A stretch of DNA of 64,000 bases from Crocodylus rhombifer (taxonomy: Eukaryota > Chordata > Crocodylia > Crocodylidae): contig JAVSML010001076.1 in the NCBI GenBank assembly GCA_038503035.1, positions 65,732 to 129,731 on the forward strand, given 5' to 3'. The notes below the pieces were generated by a model. That model was given only the letters and a program-made list of their open reading frames with translations, had not been told where the DNA came from and made no database searches. Below are positions 22,651-35,356 of this stretch, in pieces (position 1 is the first letter of the stretch; the number at the start of each line of letters is the position of its first letter). Made by a program: the position numbers and the translations under genes.

Positions 22651-23324
22651 CTGGACCTCAGAAGCAGTATGGCTTTCTCAGGGCTCCTTGGGGGAGGGCA
22701 GGAGCCCCAAGCCCATAGTGGGCAGCCTGCATCCATCATCGCCCCCACCCCTCTCCCCTTCCCCCCCTCTCCCCATGGGCTCTGCTTGGCCTCACTGAAA
22801 GCCAAATTATAGGATTAAATTAACTGAAACTTAAACTTCCCAAAACAGGTAATATAAACTTGTCATAGCCTTAACTCTGCATCCTGGAGTTGGAAGTTGC
22901 TCTGTCTGCATTTCCTATCTGATATGTAAATACTGTATTGTGGAGAAGTTGGTTAGAGCAACATTATGCAGTTGTGACTGTGATCTGAGATGACCTGAGG
23001 AAAGCCATTAGATCTCAACACTTGACCTTACTTCTCCTGTATGGGGGATCAAAAAAAAAAAGATGTTGCATATGTACTTTGAGAGACTTGGGATGAACTC
23101 TGTAGGCAGTATTAGAAAGAGCTTACAATGTTGTTTTGTAAAGCTGGAAGGGAATTGTATGAAAATTTTCAATATTACAGAATTTCCTCCATTTTACTCT
23201 TGGTAAACATAAGACCTTTCAAAGTCTAAGCTCTTCCTCACACCCTCTCCCACTTGCCAAAAACACGGAGAGAGACAAACACAACCAAAAATAGCCAATA
23301 CTCTCAAGCACTTTTACATATGCT

Positions 23325-23620
23325 CCATGGATGGAGGGGAGGCACTTTAATTGGAGTGGATCCAAGAGACACTCTAATTAAAGCATCACAGTGTCTCATA
23401 TCAGCATCCCCATGCTTCAAAATGGGAGTCGGGGTGCTTGAACTAAAGCATATTCGATGAGCTTTAGTTAAAGTTCCCCTGTCAACATTTTGAAGCACAA
23501 AGATACTGAAACACAGGATGTGGAATAGTAATTTCCATGCCCTGGCAGACTCGATTAATTGAGTTTGCTTCAGTGCACTGTAATTATAGCACATTGCAAC
23601 AGCCTCCCAGTTGATGTATA
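23325..23620. repeat. Possible MITE-like relic with internal palindrome
   Basis: AACTAAAGC and GCTTTAGTT pair around a short loop near 23439-23469, and related CTAATTAAAGC and CTTTAATTGG words lie nearby. The composition differs a little from the flanks. No ends or target duplication could be fixed. Confidence 0.3.
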
Positions 23621-26600
23621 GGCACCCTTAGTGCTTAAGACATTTGCCATGGGTGTGGGAAACCCAGCTTCAAGTCTACATGCTCTCAAATTCAAAGCAG
23701 GATTGTAATCTTTCAGTGCAGTCTCCTAACCAACAGGCTATTGTCTAGTTGGGGTTCTTTTTCAATCTCTCCAGTGCATGCTGTTCCACTTGTATAAATA
23801 ATTGAATGTTCATTGGAGGAGAGAATTTGAATTAGAAATTCCATCTTGAAGCTGAGAAAACTTTTCTTGAAATATTCATCAACTTGGATATGTCTCTGTG
23901 CAAAGCTTTTGGTTTTTGTGAATCAGCATTATCCAACACACAAAAAATTCTTGATTCTTGCTGTGAGGATAGCCTACAATTAAGTTGGAAATGAGAATGA
24001 TCTTGGGGTTTAAGTGATGGATAAGTAGAAGTATAGTGTTAGATGGAGTCCTGTGAGTAAGAGAGAAGGCCTTGTAAAGAGTTCAGCCAGAGGAAGCTGG
24101 GTTTTGCTGAAGTAAGGTCAGTATTTGGGAGGATAGGTGTCAGTACTTTCAGTTCCGGACAACTAACCTCAATACATGGAAGCACTGGATTGTCCAAAAA
24201 TGGTTACATACCCCATTACATAGGAAATTAACACTGTCTGCAAAGTCAGTATTCAAATGCATGTATTTTAAGCATATTGGGGTATTAGCCAAAGAGGTCA
24301 GAGTTAAGGTTGCCTTGATGTATAGTTTACAACCTGTATTTCTTGTTTGCTGAAGTTTAAGTTTTAAATACATGAACTCCTGGTTTTTAGAGATTTGAGT
24401 GTTTGTTAAATACTACTAGTGAAGGTTGATTCTGCACTGACAAAGATTTTTTTTATCAGAGAATTGACTCCACACTGCATCCCTGTTGGCTTTTAGCATT
24501 CACCTTTCTTTGTTGTTTTCAGACTTCTCTGAAATTTAATCTCCTTGTTTCTTACATACTATTTTGTCTTTTCTTTTTTGCATATTCCCCTATACCCTGA
24601 TATACTTTTTCACATCTTTACTTTGCCTTCATCCATATGTATTTGCCACACCAGTCCTTTATAACTTCCTTCAGATGTCCTATATACTTCTGAAGCTTTG
24701 TCAAATGTCCTGGATACTGTCTGTTAAAAGTTATTACTTCCTTTAACACTTTTCAGCCTTCTTTCTTTTTCATTATAAATAACAATGACAAAATGTCAGA
24801 AACAATGTCTCCTATTCTATCTCTTTTTCTCCCCACTCACTAACTAACTTTCCTTTGTGGTTCTCAGAGGAGATCCAGTAGCTTGGCCTTTGAAGACTCC
24901 AGTGATTTTCCTGAACTACCCTTGCAAATTTATTAATATTAAGTATTCAGTTATTTTCTGGGTTACTTTGATAATACAGACTCACTATATTGAAAGCAAT
25001 GGAGTGTGCAATGCAATTAGTATTCAGTTTGGAGTCCAGTGACTGGATTTCTGGGTTAATGAGAGCTTTAGGAGCTATATTAAGGTGACAAAGATATGTC
25101 CTACAGTCAATGACATTAGTTAGATATGCATGTGACTATAACAGCAAATGGCAAAATGACTGTCTTACTGTCCTAGTTATAAGTCAGGAAAGTTTCCTCT
25201 AAATTTAAAAATATTTTCAATGAGCTGTAAAGTTGAATGTTGACAAGTATATATGAATTGATATTTGCTGTTTTCACAAATATATACTCAAGCTTTTCAT
25301 AGGACATTTATTCCACTTTCACTCTCCTAACAAGGTCACAAAACCTATGGACAAATTCTACCCTTGAATATATGTGGTAGGCTTTACAGAACTCAAAGGA
25401 CGCTGCATGCAAGCATATGAAGATGGATTTCAGTCTCTATAGTATAGCTGATCAATGAGCAAAATTATGGCTTTCTGAAGCCTAGATAATGTATATTTAT
25501 TTCCCTTGAATTCCAATAGCAGCCTCAGTGCTTGCTGTAACCACTGTACTCCTGTGGTTAAAAATGCTTATTTCCAATTTAAGCTACAGGCTGGAGAGTG
25601 GAGTTTAGCAAGGCCCAGCTAAAAAAGGATATTCACAGAAATTAATTAGTTTAATCCTTCAATGTGTAAATAAAATAAGAAAAGCTTGCCAACGTTTTGA
25701 TAATTTAAAAATACTTTAAATTCCTCCATATATGTACTGTCTGTGCCTGTGTGAGTTTTAGTGTTTTTTTCATGTGTTAATGTGTGGACTATGTTTACAC
25801 ACACACATATAAATACTATAAATAATGATATTGTAGTAGAAGGCTAAAAGCCCCTAGTGAAAGAGCTGTAACTATCACACTCTATTTCAAGCAGTATAAG
25901 TTAGATTGAGAGCAAACGAAACAGACATTCACTCTTTGGTGGAGGGGCTCACAGCCTGCCCACATTGGCCACTGTGGGTGCTCCCTCACACCTCTCAGCA
26001 TGCCTCCCACGAGATTGTTGGAATGGGCTCTATCCCTACTGTCTCCCCACTGTGTCAGCCACTGCCAGCAATGGCTGATAGGGAAGAGATCCTGGACCAC
26101 TTCCCCTGCAGTCTCTCAGGCCAGGCAGTGGCAAGCTGCAGGGCCAGGGATGCTTCAGAGGGAAAGACCCTGGGCCCCTTCTGCCTGAGCTGTAGTGCAC
26201 TCTAGGGCCAGGGCAGCTGCTGGGAGAGAGACCCTCTTTCCTTCCTCCTCTTCCAGGCTGAAATTAACATATGGCCAGAGGGAGGAGGGAGGACCAGGAT
26301 CAGAGGCTGTCACTGACTTGGGCCAGTGACAACTGAGAGAACGGGGACAGCTCGGTGCTCAGGCAAAGTACACAATCTCTGGCCAAGGCTAGAGTGCAGC
26401 CCTGCATGGTAATCATGTTCTAAGTCAGGGGTGGACAATTATTTCAGCTAGAGGGCTGCTTAATGCCTTTTGGTGAGCTACCCCACCCTTGATAGATGAC
26501 CCAATCCCTGGTAACCATCTTGGGACCAGAATTCCTGCCCCTAACCCCCTAACCTTTGTGACAGGAAGTCCCTCCCCTCACCCCCATAAATATTCCTTTT

Positions 26601-26792
26601 GTGTGTGGGGGGAGGGGGAGGTTGCTATCTTGGAACCAGAAAAAAAATATCATATACTAAAAATCAAATATCTACTATAGCATATCTTAATTTTATTTCA
26701 AAAAATATTTTGTCCTGATTTATGTGTATAGTGTATATAGAAGCAATTGTACAATAGCTCAAAATAAAATCTTACTGTTGTACATTCTGTGG

Positions 26793-26974
26793 GGGGGAGC
26801 ATGTGGGGTGTGGTTGAGGGTGTGCGTGTGTGGCATGTGTGTGTGTGCATGATGTGGTGGGTGTGTGGTTTGCGGGGGCTGTGGATGTGGGGGGGGGGAT
26901 GATGAGGTGATTATGTGGGAGGGTGTGGGTGTTGGGGAGGTTGTGGATGTGTGTATGTCAGGGTGGGGTGTGGG
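26793..26974. repeat. GT/G-rich low-complexity tract
   Basis: Irregular GTG, TGTG and GGGG runs, including a stretch of nine G at about 26890-26898, lie near the left end of the 3 kb hAT-like element. Likely unstable and hard to assemble. Confidence 0.85.
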
Positions 26975-27570
26975 TTTCCCCACATGCCTCCCCCCATGGC
27001 ACATAGCTCCCACCACCAGTGGCAGCAGCAGCAGCAGGCAGTGGGCCCTTGGGCTAAAGACAGACATTCAAAAGACTGAAGCCTGAACTGATTCAACCTT
27101 CACAGGTTAGTGTAATCTGTGTAGGCTGAACCAGTTTGTAACAGGACAAACATTGACTCTGGATGGAGGCAATGCAGGCACATGCCTGCAGTTGCTCAGG
27201 CCAGGCGCCAAGGGGCTCTAGAGCTGGCCCTCAGCTGCAGGGAAGCTGTGCTGGGGGGGGGGTGGCCAACCCAGGGTGAACTGGCCAGAGAGGGATTTAA
27301 TTCCCCCTCCTTGTGTCACCAGCAAGGACCTGAGTCAGGTCCACTCACACTCCCCCCTCACTGCTGCAACAGGGGGGCACCTTGGCCCCTGAGGCAGAGA
27401 GGGGAAGGGAGCAGAGTTAATTTCCCTTCTATCCCACTGGCAGCTGTGTGGCTCCCTGCTTGGAATAGGCTCCCAGCTGTCCTCTCCACCAGAGGCTGGA
27501 GGGAGGAGGAATAACCCCTCCCTGCCCCCCTGCGAGGGGCCCAGCCTGGCTGTGCCCCCTGCCTACTACT

Positions 27571-28598
27571 GCAGTGGGAAGGGAAAAGCCCTTACTGGGG
27601 GTGGAAGCCCCTGTCACACTGTGTGGGAGTGTGAGCCCCTTCCCAGCAAGGGGCTGTGCTTCTGGGTCTAGCTGTGTACAGCAGTGCCAGGTCTGCAGCT
27701 ACAGCCCTGCAGGGACACCATGCTCCATAGCTGCTTTGCCAGCCCCACAGTATGGCTCCACTAGAAAGGGGCTTGTGCTCTGGGAAGCCATGATGGGCTC
27801 CTGCCATTGGGCACCCATTGCTCCAGCTGTCGGGCCAGCCCCCTCCACTTGTTCTGTGCCAGGGTTATTCAGCCCCGCATTATTCCCCCTGAGCTTCAGC
27901 TGCACCCCAGCTGGGCAGATCCCATAGTCAGCAGCTAAATAAGCCCCTTTCTGCCTGGAGGGGGCTTGCCCAAATCACAAAGAGAGGCCGTTCACAACGC
28001 TGCAAAGTCTACCCAGCCGGGTCTGCCTGGCCCAGCAGCTGCTGCCCTCTGCTTGGAAACAGCTCCCTGCTGGCAAGAGGGGGCTTATTCAGCTTCTGTC
28101 TTCAAGCACAGGGCAGCAGCATCTGGACCAGGCAGAACCCACTGGGCAGATCCTGCTGCAGTGTGACTGGCCACTCAGTGCTTTGGGTAAGCTCCCTCCT
28201 GGCAAGAAAGCTACTGGCTGTGGGATCTATGTGGCTGGGCTGCAGCTGAAGTTCAGGGGGGAATAATTGGGACTGAATAAGCCCCGACAGCGGTACAGAA
28301 CAAGCAGCATGGGCTGGCCCTCCCCCTCCCCCACCTCCGCCCAGCAGCTGGAGCAGTGAGTGCCCCATGGGCAGGAGTCTATCACAGCTTCCTGGGGGGG
28401 CCACACTGTGGGGCCAGCAGAGTGGCTGTGGAGTGTGGTGGTGCTGCGGGGATTTATAGGCCTCTGTCCCCAGACCCCGGCACAGCCACGTGCAGCCTGA
28501 GCCCACAGTTCAGCCCCTTGCCAGGAAGGGGCTCACTCTCCCCCACAGTGTGGCAGGAGCTGCCATCCCCAGTAAGGGCTTTCCCCGCTCCCACCACA
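27571..28598. repeat. Long inverted repeat, arms ~420 bp, loop ~190 bp
   Basis: The left arm (27571-27990) and the right arm (28182-28598) are imperfect reverse complements in matching order. Examples: AAGCCCTTACTGGGGG against the CCCAGTAAGGGCTTT word near 28568; AGCAAGGGGCTG against CAGCCCCTTGCC; the GGGTTATTCAGCCCC block near 27863 against GGGACTGAATAAGCCCC near 28269; AGCTTCAGCTGCACCCCAGC against the GCTGCAGCTGAAGTTC word near 28238. The identity looks well below 100%, so this is an old structure. Confidence 0.75.
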
Positions 28599-30169
28599 GT
28601 GGCACAGTCCCCTCCCCACTCTCCCTCCGTAGCAGTGCACGGCTTTAGCTAAGTCCTAGGACCTGCACTTGGCAGTAGGGAGCAGAGCCAGGCTGCCAGC
28701 TCCACTGAGAGGATCTCCCTGCAACTCACATGCAGCTCCCAGAATTCCAGCAGTCACACACCACTGGAGCCCCATGTGATAGATCCAGCAGCCTGGCCTC
28801 ACTCCCTGCTGCCATGTGCAGCTCTCAGGGCTCAGCTGGGAGAGGCAGGAAGCCCAGCACTGTAGAGCTGGTCCAGCTCAGCCCTGCTCCCTGCCACCCT
28901 GGTTGAGTCTTGGGAGCTACATGAGGTGACAGGGAATGCGGCCAGGCTGCTGGCTTCATTGTACATTGCTCACTGCTGAGTCCTAAGAACTCATTAAGTC
29001 CTAATGAGCTGTTGGGAGGACCACGTCATGGGGCAGAGCCAGCCCCATGCTCCTGCTGTCCCCGGCATGGGTCCCTTGCTCCCACCCAGCTACAGCTTCA
29101 CCCCCCCACCCACCACTGTTTCCCTACCTGATGCCTGGAGTGCTGCATCAGGGACAGGAGGAGGAGTTGCTGGAGGTTGGTAGAGATGAACAGTTCCCTG
29201 GGTGGCTACAGCAGCAACCCCTCCCCCGCCCAAGCAGTGCATGCTGGCTGGGGCCAGGGCTCTCCCATTGGCAAGGGTGGAAATGCAGCACACTACCCCA
29301 GTGGGAGTGGATGGGTCTTGGCCCCGTGCAGAGTACAGCAGGGGCAGCCACAGGGTGGACCAGATGCAATTAATTGGTGGGCACCTGCCCATGAGCCAGA
29401 GGAAATTGCCTGGTGGGATGTATCTGGCCTGCAGGCAGTATTATGCCTGCCCCTGCTCTAAGATAACTCTCGATGGATCTGGCACAGGCTTCTGATAAAG
29501 TACTGTAACAGAACGCTTTTTAGTATAATACCTCATCTATCAAGGGTTAGCTTAGAGTATGATCCACCATTTTTAAAGTGCTCTAAGATCCATGAACATC
29601 TGTTCAATTACGGCTTTACAGTGCTTTCTGTGCACTTAAAGCATGAAAGGTGTAACATCTGTACCTAACCCTGCTGCTAAATACAGTTGATCAGAAATTT
29701 TCTGGAAAATTATTTTTCATCAGAGCTAGTAGTAACTAGAGCAGGGATACCAGGACAACTGTCCTGAATGCTGACTTGGGAAGAGATAGAGTGAAAAAAA
29801 CCCCAATAGCTGCCACTCGCAACTACATGATTGCAATTGTATTTGCTATGAGGTAGCAACTAGAAGTTGCTGGTGCCCCTATGATCTGAGCATTCAGCTT
29901 CATTACCATACTGCTGATCAAAACCAAAATATTCTGTATATTTTGTAAAATATTTTGGTTCTTTTGAATTTTGGTGAAACACAGGGAGAAGTTCATTGAA
30001 TAATCACCTGGTTTTCTCCCAGGTCACCTAGCAGACTTCTCTGGATTCCAGGGTTTCTAGGGTCTATGACTTTAAAACAAACCTACCATGAAAACTATCT
30101 TGAGCATTCCTGGGTTATCAGCCTCCCTCTCTATGGCTTCCATGTCCCTGCTATACAAAAATCTAGAAC

Positions 30170-30300
30170 TCTTGGTTCCAAAGTGATACATTTTATTAGA
30201 CCAACTGGAAAATGACAAGACAATTGCCCTTCTCTGCAAGCTTTTGGGATCAAAGTCCCTTTGTCAGGCTGTGGAAAAAGTGCAGATGGCATAAGATGGC
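30170..30300 (-). mobile_element. Fragment of the TTGGTCTAATAAAAG short element family
   Basis: GTGATACATTTTATTAGACC followed by AACTGG, GCAAGCTTTTGGGATCAAAG and TCCCTTTGTCAGGC matches the reverse complement of the 43985-44160 block order and the direct order of 51733-51815. Confidence 0.6.
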
Positions 30301-32124
30301 AAAAAGTCCATATAGGTAGGAAATAAACTTCATTTTTGCACAGAGGGAGCTGAAGATGGAAGGCTCTGGGTCCCTCTGGGTCCATGAGAATGTCTTTGTG
30401 AGCTCTGTTGAGTAGCTCTTTGATGTATTGATCAGGTAGAATTCCTTCCTTGGAAGTGGCAGATAGCAGGCTGTCAGTCAGTATGTCCCTGCTATGGAAC
30501 TATGAGTCTAAAGGCTCTTGGAACTTTGATAACCCAATCTCAGAGCCCAGCAATATGGCAGGAAGCATAGGCAGATTTATTGCCTTTGTACCAGAGCTCT
30601 AAGGCAAGCTCTTAGAAAGCTTTAAGGAAACTTAGCTTAACTCTGAGTTTTAGGTCTCTTTGCCATGAATCAGGATTCCTGGAAGGCTTTCATGGTTTCT
30701 GACCTACTTGCCATATACCCAGGAACCTGGCAACTCTGGAGGCTCTGAGGGGCCTGACTTGAGCCATTTTTTGAGGGTGTTTTGAACTTCCTGCTCTACA
30801 GTGGAAGACTTTATAAACATGGTCCAATGAGTTCCCAAGAGCCAAAACATCCATATATTTAAAAAATGAACCCAAACACTATTTTTTCTGAAATGAAATA
30901 CTTTGCAAGTTTTCCTTCCATGAGATACATTGATGTTTCTACTGTTCATTACAGTTTTTAATAAATATTTTTGAAGTGTTGAAATTTCATATAGAATGGA
31001 TATTGTTCATGTTGAATAACACTAGTGCGAAAGCACTCAAGGCAATAGCCTATTTTTAGTGTAATTAGAATAAAGATATGTGAAATGAGCTCAGAAATCC
31101 ATACAAATTGTGGAGAATGTGGGAATAGAATGTGAGAAATCCACATCTGTGCTAGACAGTCATTGATAGAACTGAATAGATTTTAATATTTGTTTTTCTT
31201 AATTTTCTTTGACTTACCTTACTTTATAATCAGTAAATAATTTTTCTGATAACATTCTAATACTTTATTTATTTGAATGTAAGTTCATTTTTAATTAATA
31301 ATAGCATATGTGAGGTTCAGTCTTAGGGCTGTGGCAAAAAACTGCAGTGGCTTCAGTCCCTTTTCTGGATTGAAATGGATGAGCAGCACTGCCTCCTGCC
31401 TGCTTCTCAGACTGGAGTCCTGGAATAAGAAGCAGGTTTGGGGTTTATCCTACTGCTCCATCCATTCCACTCTCTGGGTGCATCTACATGTTCAATTAAG
31501 GTGAAACAATCAACTCCAGAGATGTTTAAGCTGGAGTAAATTGCTCCTGGGCACAGCGTTTACATGTACACGCAAGATAGCAGTAATTTGAGCTGAGGTG
31601 GAGCAGGTCCAGGCTGGCAGGGGTATGGTGGGGTCAGACCTGGGCTCCAGGTGGTCTTGGTAGGTGGCAGAGGGATTGGCTGGGACACAAGGATGCAAAA
31701 TCTGCAGAGCCATGTGGCAGCCAGGAGTCTGGCTCTCACTCAGTCACTATCCACACATGCATATCATTCTCCATCATAAGATAATACTGTTGCTGACTTT
31801 ACTATCTTGCAGCAGAGTTAATTAGTTTTCTGAACCCTAATACCAGTGCACAGGTAGATGGTGACACTGTACTGTGCAGCTAATTAGCTTGATCCGCTTG
31901 GGGAACAGGTTGGGGGCTTTTTCTCACTTCTCTCTCCTTCTGGACCAGTCTGAAAGGGAAAAGAAGCAGCAAGGAAAATCCCCAGTCCCTCCCCCAAGAT
32001 GTACAGTGCCTAGTTTGGTAAGGAACTGTGGGGTTTGCTTCACTAACTGTGGGGTTTACCTTCCAGATAGGTAAGGAAGGGTAAGTAGCTGAGAGTTGGG
32101 GTAGATGTGGGAGGCAGTGGCTGT

Positions 32125-32207
32125 TTCAGGTGTTAACTGGTAGACAATCCAGGAGTTAAGAGCTCCAGGTACCTGCCTAAAATGAATGTATAACAAAGCC
32201 CTTAATA
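32125..32207 (-). repeat. Interspersed repeat, inverted relative of 18246-18325
   Basis: On the minus strand it reads TTAAGGGCTTTGTTATACAT, then TTTTAGG, GGAGCTCTTAA, TGGATTGTC and TTAACACCTGAAAC, in the same order as 18246-18325. Confidence 0.6.
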
Positions 32208-32883
32208 TGGATATCTATTCTGTCTTAATCACCTACACAGAAAGGTGGCAAATCAGATGTCAAAGTTCCTTATTTTAAAAGTACTCGTCTCTCTTCTCAA
32301 ATGGTGTGTCTATTAACTTGCCTGCTCTAACATAGCTGTTTGTTGCTTGGGAAAGAAAAAATGAAATCACGTGTATAAGATCCCCTTGTGCAATTAAATA
32401 CCACTGTGACAGACAGAAAACAAATTTGAAAGAAAAGCAGATTCTTGATATAGTATTTATAAGCATTCTTCACTGCCATGCTTTTCTTAAAGATGTTAAA
32501 ATTATAGCATGGAATGTTTCAATAAGTTTGTAGGAAAGATCAAAGCCTTTAGAGAATAGGAATGAAACAAGCAAAAACATTATTCTGTATGAAAGTCTGG
32601 AAAAGTAACTTATCTCAGACTTGTCCTGTGGCAACACTGCTGAAGAAATAACCTTTTTTTATATAAAGGATTCTATGTTTACAGATGATGGTTGCAGGTC
32701 ATGTATTTCCAATACTCCTTTTCAGAATCATAAGAAGGAAAATTGTAATACAAAAGAAGCAGCAAACGGAACATGACAGGAAAATTCATTTTTATTAACA
32801 TACAGCTAATTTTTAAAAGCTACCCTTTAATAATCCAAAAAATAATATATACTTCAGTCAGGGTAATGTAATAATTTTAGGAT

Positions 32884-33350
32884 ACTGATAAATGCTTGAG
32901 AGAGTCCAGAGGAGAGCCACGCGCATGATCAGAGGTCAGGAAAACAGATCTTACGATGACAGGCTGAGAGACATGGGACTCTTTAGCCTGGAAAAGCGCA
33001 GGCTCAGGGGTGATCTGATGGCCAGCTATAAGTTTTTCAGGGGTGACCACCAGGATCTGGGGGAACGTTTGTTCAGCACAGCGCCCCAAGGGATGACGAG
33101 GTCGAACGGTCACAAACTCCTGCAAGACCGCTTCAGGCTGGACATAAGGAAGAATTTCTTTACTGTCCGAGCCCCCAAGGTCTGGAACAGTCTGCCAGTG
33201 GAGGTGGTTCAAGCACCTACATTGAACACCTTCAAGAGTAAATTGGATGCTTAACTTGCTGGGATCCTATGACCCTTTGGGCAGGGGGCTGGACTCGATG
33301 ATCTCCCGAGGTCCCTTCCAGCCCTGATGTCTATGAAATCTATGAAATTC
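32884..33350 (+). mobile_element. CR1 LINE 3' end, young-looking, 5'-truncated
   Basis: An open frame from 32892 to 33254 encodes the intact CR1 ORF2 C-terminus: MLERVQRRATRMIRGQ at its start, MGLFSLEKRRLRGDLMA and YKFFRGDHQDLGERLF in the middle, VWNSLPVEVVQAP near the end. No stop or frameshift interrupts it. The 3' UTR has the CR1 signature CTGGACTCGATGATCTCCCG, then AGGTCCCTTCCAGCCCTGAT, and ends with a short tandem TCTATGAAA at about 33328-33350. It is clearly less decayed than the other CR1 copies here. I could not define a target duplication, as is common for CR1. Confidence 0.95.
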
Positions 33351-34434
33351 CTAATTCTTTTTCTGAAAATGCTAATATGCATAGAAAACTGATATGGGCA
33401 CAGCTTCTTTTGCACAACTAAAAGTCGGGTATCTGGTTCATTAATTTGGTGGAAAATGAATAATTTTGGTGAAAATAAGGGTGGCAATTATGAGCAGCAT
33501 GTGGCATGCCAATAATTGTTAGTAATTGTAAAGAAAAGACTAATGGCGTCTGACAAACATCCCCTGCACAAGTCAATATGCATGACAACAGGTGTGCCCC
33601 TGGAACACTGTGACACTGAAAATGCTGTTCATTTTGCATAGTGTATTTCATGGAGGGCACTTTTATCTTCATAACTAAGAAATGGCAGAGGAAAGTTGTG
33701 GAAGTTTTAGAGATTATGGTAAATGCATTTCTAAATAGCGATGTTATACCAACTGAGATATGCAATGAGTAGTATTATCATAAGCATTCAATCTTAGCCC
33801 AAATCCCATTCCCTTTGAAATCAATGATAAAATGGATTAGGCCAAATCTCTGCATGCTTTTGAAAATCCCACTGTATGCCATTTAATAAACTATTTGGAT
33901 GCATACTAGGGACAAATTCAGATTGGTCTGTTATGTGCTTTCAAGTAAGGCTTTTCTTCTGGTCCCAAGGTTATCAAGGTTAAGTATCTGTGATCCCAGT
34001 GCAGTCAACAGGTAGAGATAGGCACAAGGGACAATTCAGAAACTGAGAGCTACCTAGAAAATAGAACAACTGGAAAGGATGAGCAAAGGTGAACTAACTT
34101 CCCTTTGGTGCTTAAGTACCTCCTTTCACTCAGGATATAAAGCCCTCTTCTGATAGCAGGCAAGTAATGTTGCCACCCATCTTTTATAACCTAGCAGTAA
34201 AAATATTTGTCAAGTAAGATTTTGTTTTGTCCTCTCTTCTTCTAACCCAATTATTCTTTCACACTGAAAGGAAGGACAGGCTGTTTTCCCATCACTGCCA
34301 TTATTCCAACCTTGTTGATAATAGGGCAGCTTCCTTGGAGACGAGTTTGAATCCCAATCTCTGAGAAGGGCCTAGAACCCAAACCTACCATTTTCTGAAT
34401 AAGTGATCTAAGCACTGGGAACCAAAATGTATTC

Positions 34435-34622
34435 TACCTATTAAAACACTGGAACAGGTTACCCAGAGAAGTTGTGGACTCTGCATCCTTGGAGGTTTTC
34501 ACAGCCTGGCTAGACAGAGCTTTGGCTGGGATGATTTGGTTGGTGATGGTCCTGGTTTGAGCAGTAGGTTGGACTATATGACCTCCAGAGGTCCCTTTCA
34601 ACAATAATTTTCTATGATTCTA
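34435..34622 (+). mobile_element. CR1 LINE 3' tail fragment
   Basis: CTGGAACAGGTTACCCAGAG and the following GAAGTTGTGGA correspond to the C-terminal ORF2 codons. GGTTGGACTATATGACCTCC and AGAGGTCCCTTTCAACA follow, and the fragment ends TTCTATGATTCTAT, the canonical CR1 terminal repeat. Old and frame-damaged. Confidence 0.9.
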
Positions 34623-34879
34623 TTACACATCTGGATGGATTTAAGTGCTGAACTACAAATCTACTCCACCCCATTCAAGTCCCTCAAAATCCATTAATGC
34701 ATCTACTATTATAAATGTCAACTTACCCTTTAAGACTGAGTGACAAAAAAACAATGAAAAGAAGTAGAACCCACTCACTTTTTCCTTTAACTGCTTTGCA
34801 CTAACTACCCACTGCACACAACTAATAGGTGGAAAAGAATCTGTCCCTAACCCTGTCTCCCCCACCATATACAAGTAAA

Positions 34880-35170
34880 GATTCTATCGGATCTAAAGCT
34901 TGAGCCACATAATTATGCCTCCTGTCATGCCACACGTGCTAGGGAGGAGGCACAATTGTGAGAGCACAAAGCAGATCCTCTCATGCCCTATTGCTGGTGC
35001 AGTGGACATCCAATTCTGGAATGGAGGTCCCCCTGCACCAGCAAGAAGCAAGTTCCCATAGGTGGGAGCCCCCTCAGCTGACAGAGCTCCCTGCCATGGA
35101 GGCACACCACACACCCCTATGGCTAGGAGACCACAGCTTCTGCAGTCTCCCAGCTGCAGGGGCACACCAT
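34880..35170. repeat. GC-richer tract, possible DNA-element relic
   Basis: It begins with ATCGGATCTAAAGC and GCCTCCTGTCATGCC words resembling 45690-45800 (GATCCTACAG, GCCTCCTGCCATGCC), which suggests a shared family. It abuts a CR1 tail at 35178. No defined ends. Confidence 0.3.
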
Positions 35171-35177
35171 TGGAACA

Positions 35178-35356
35178 TGCAAACTAGAGAGGCTGTGGAA
35201 TCTTCTTTCCAGGAAATTTCCAAGAGGATGTTAGATGGACACTTGGCTGAGATGTTTTAGTCAGGGATGACCCTTCCTTGATTGGATGGCTAGGCTAGAT
35301 AACCTTGTAAGGTCCCTTCCATCCCTACTTTCCTAACTTTCCTGTGACTCTATGAT
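35178..35356 (+). mobile_element. CR1 LINE 3' tail fragment
   Basis: TAGAGAGGCTGTGGAATCTT (ORF2 C-terminal codons) leads to TGGCTAGGCTAGATAACCTT, then GTAAGGTCCCTTCCATCCC and TGACTCTATGATC, the CR1 3' signature. It lies 0.6 kb from the preceding CR1 tail, in the same orientation. Confidence 0.88.

Larger units (their letters stand above)
26426..29455. mobile_element. Large non-autonomous hAT-like element, 3.03 kb, GC-rich and palindromic
   Basis: The left end is CAGGGGTGGACAATTATTTC and the right end is TATTATGCCTGCCCCTG; these are hAT-style ends (CAGGGG/CCCCTG). The adjoining 8 bp are TTCTAAGT (26418-26425) and CTCTAAGA (29456-29463), a plausible target duplication with two differences. A relative begins at 47180 with the same left end. 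The interior is GC-rich but CpG-poor and has no transposase-like frame. Its core is a ~1 kb inverted repeat (27571-28598), listed separately. The many overlapping short frames here are composition artefacts. Confidence 0.75.

Noticed and set aside
26426..29455. CpG-island promoter
   Set aside because: The block is GC-rich but CpG-poor, has transposon ends with a target duplication and no adjoining exon.
27182..29495. Many frames of 60-134 codons across the GC-rich block
   Set aside because: All fall inside the palindromic hAT-like element, overlap each other on both strands and show no protein-like conservation or domain.
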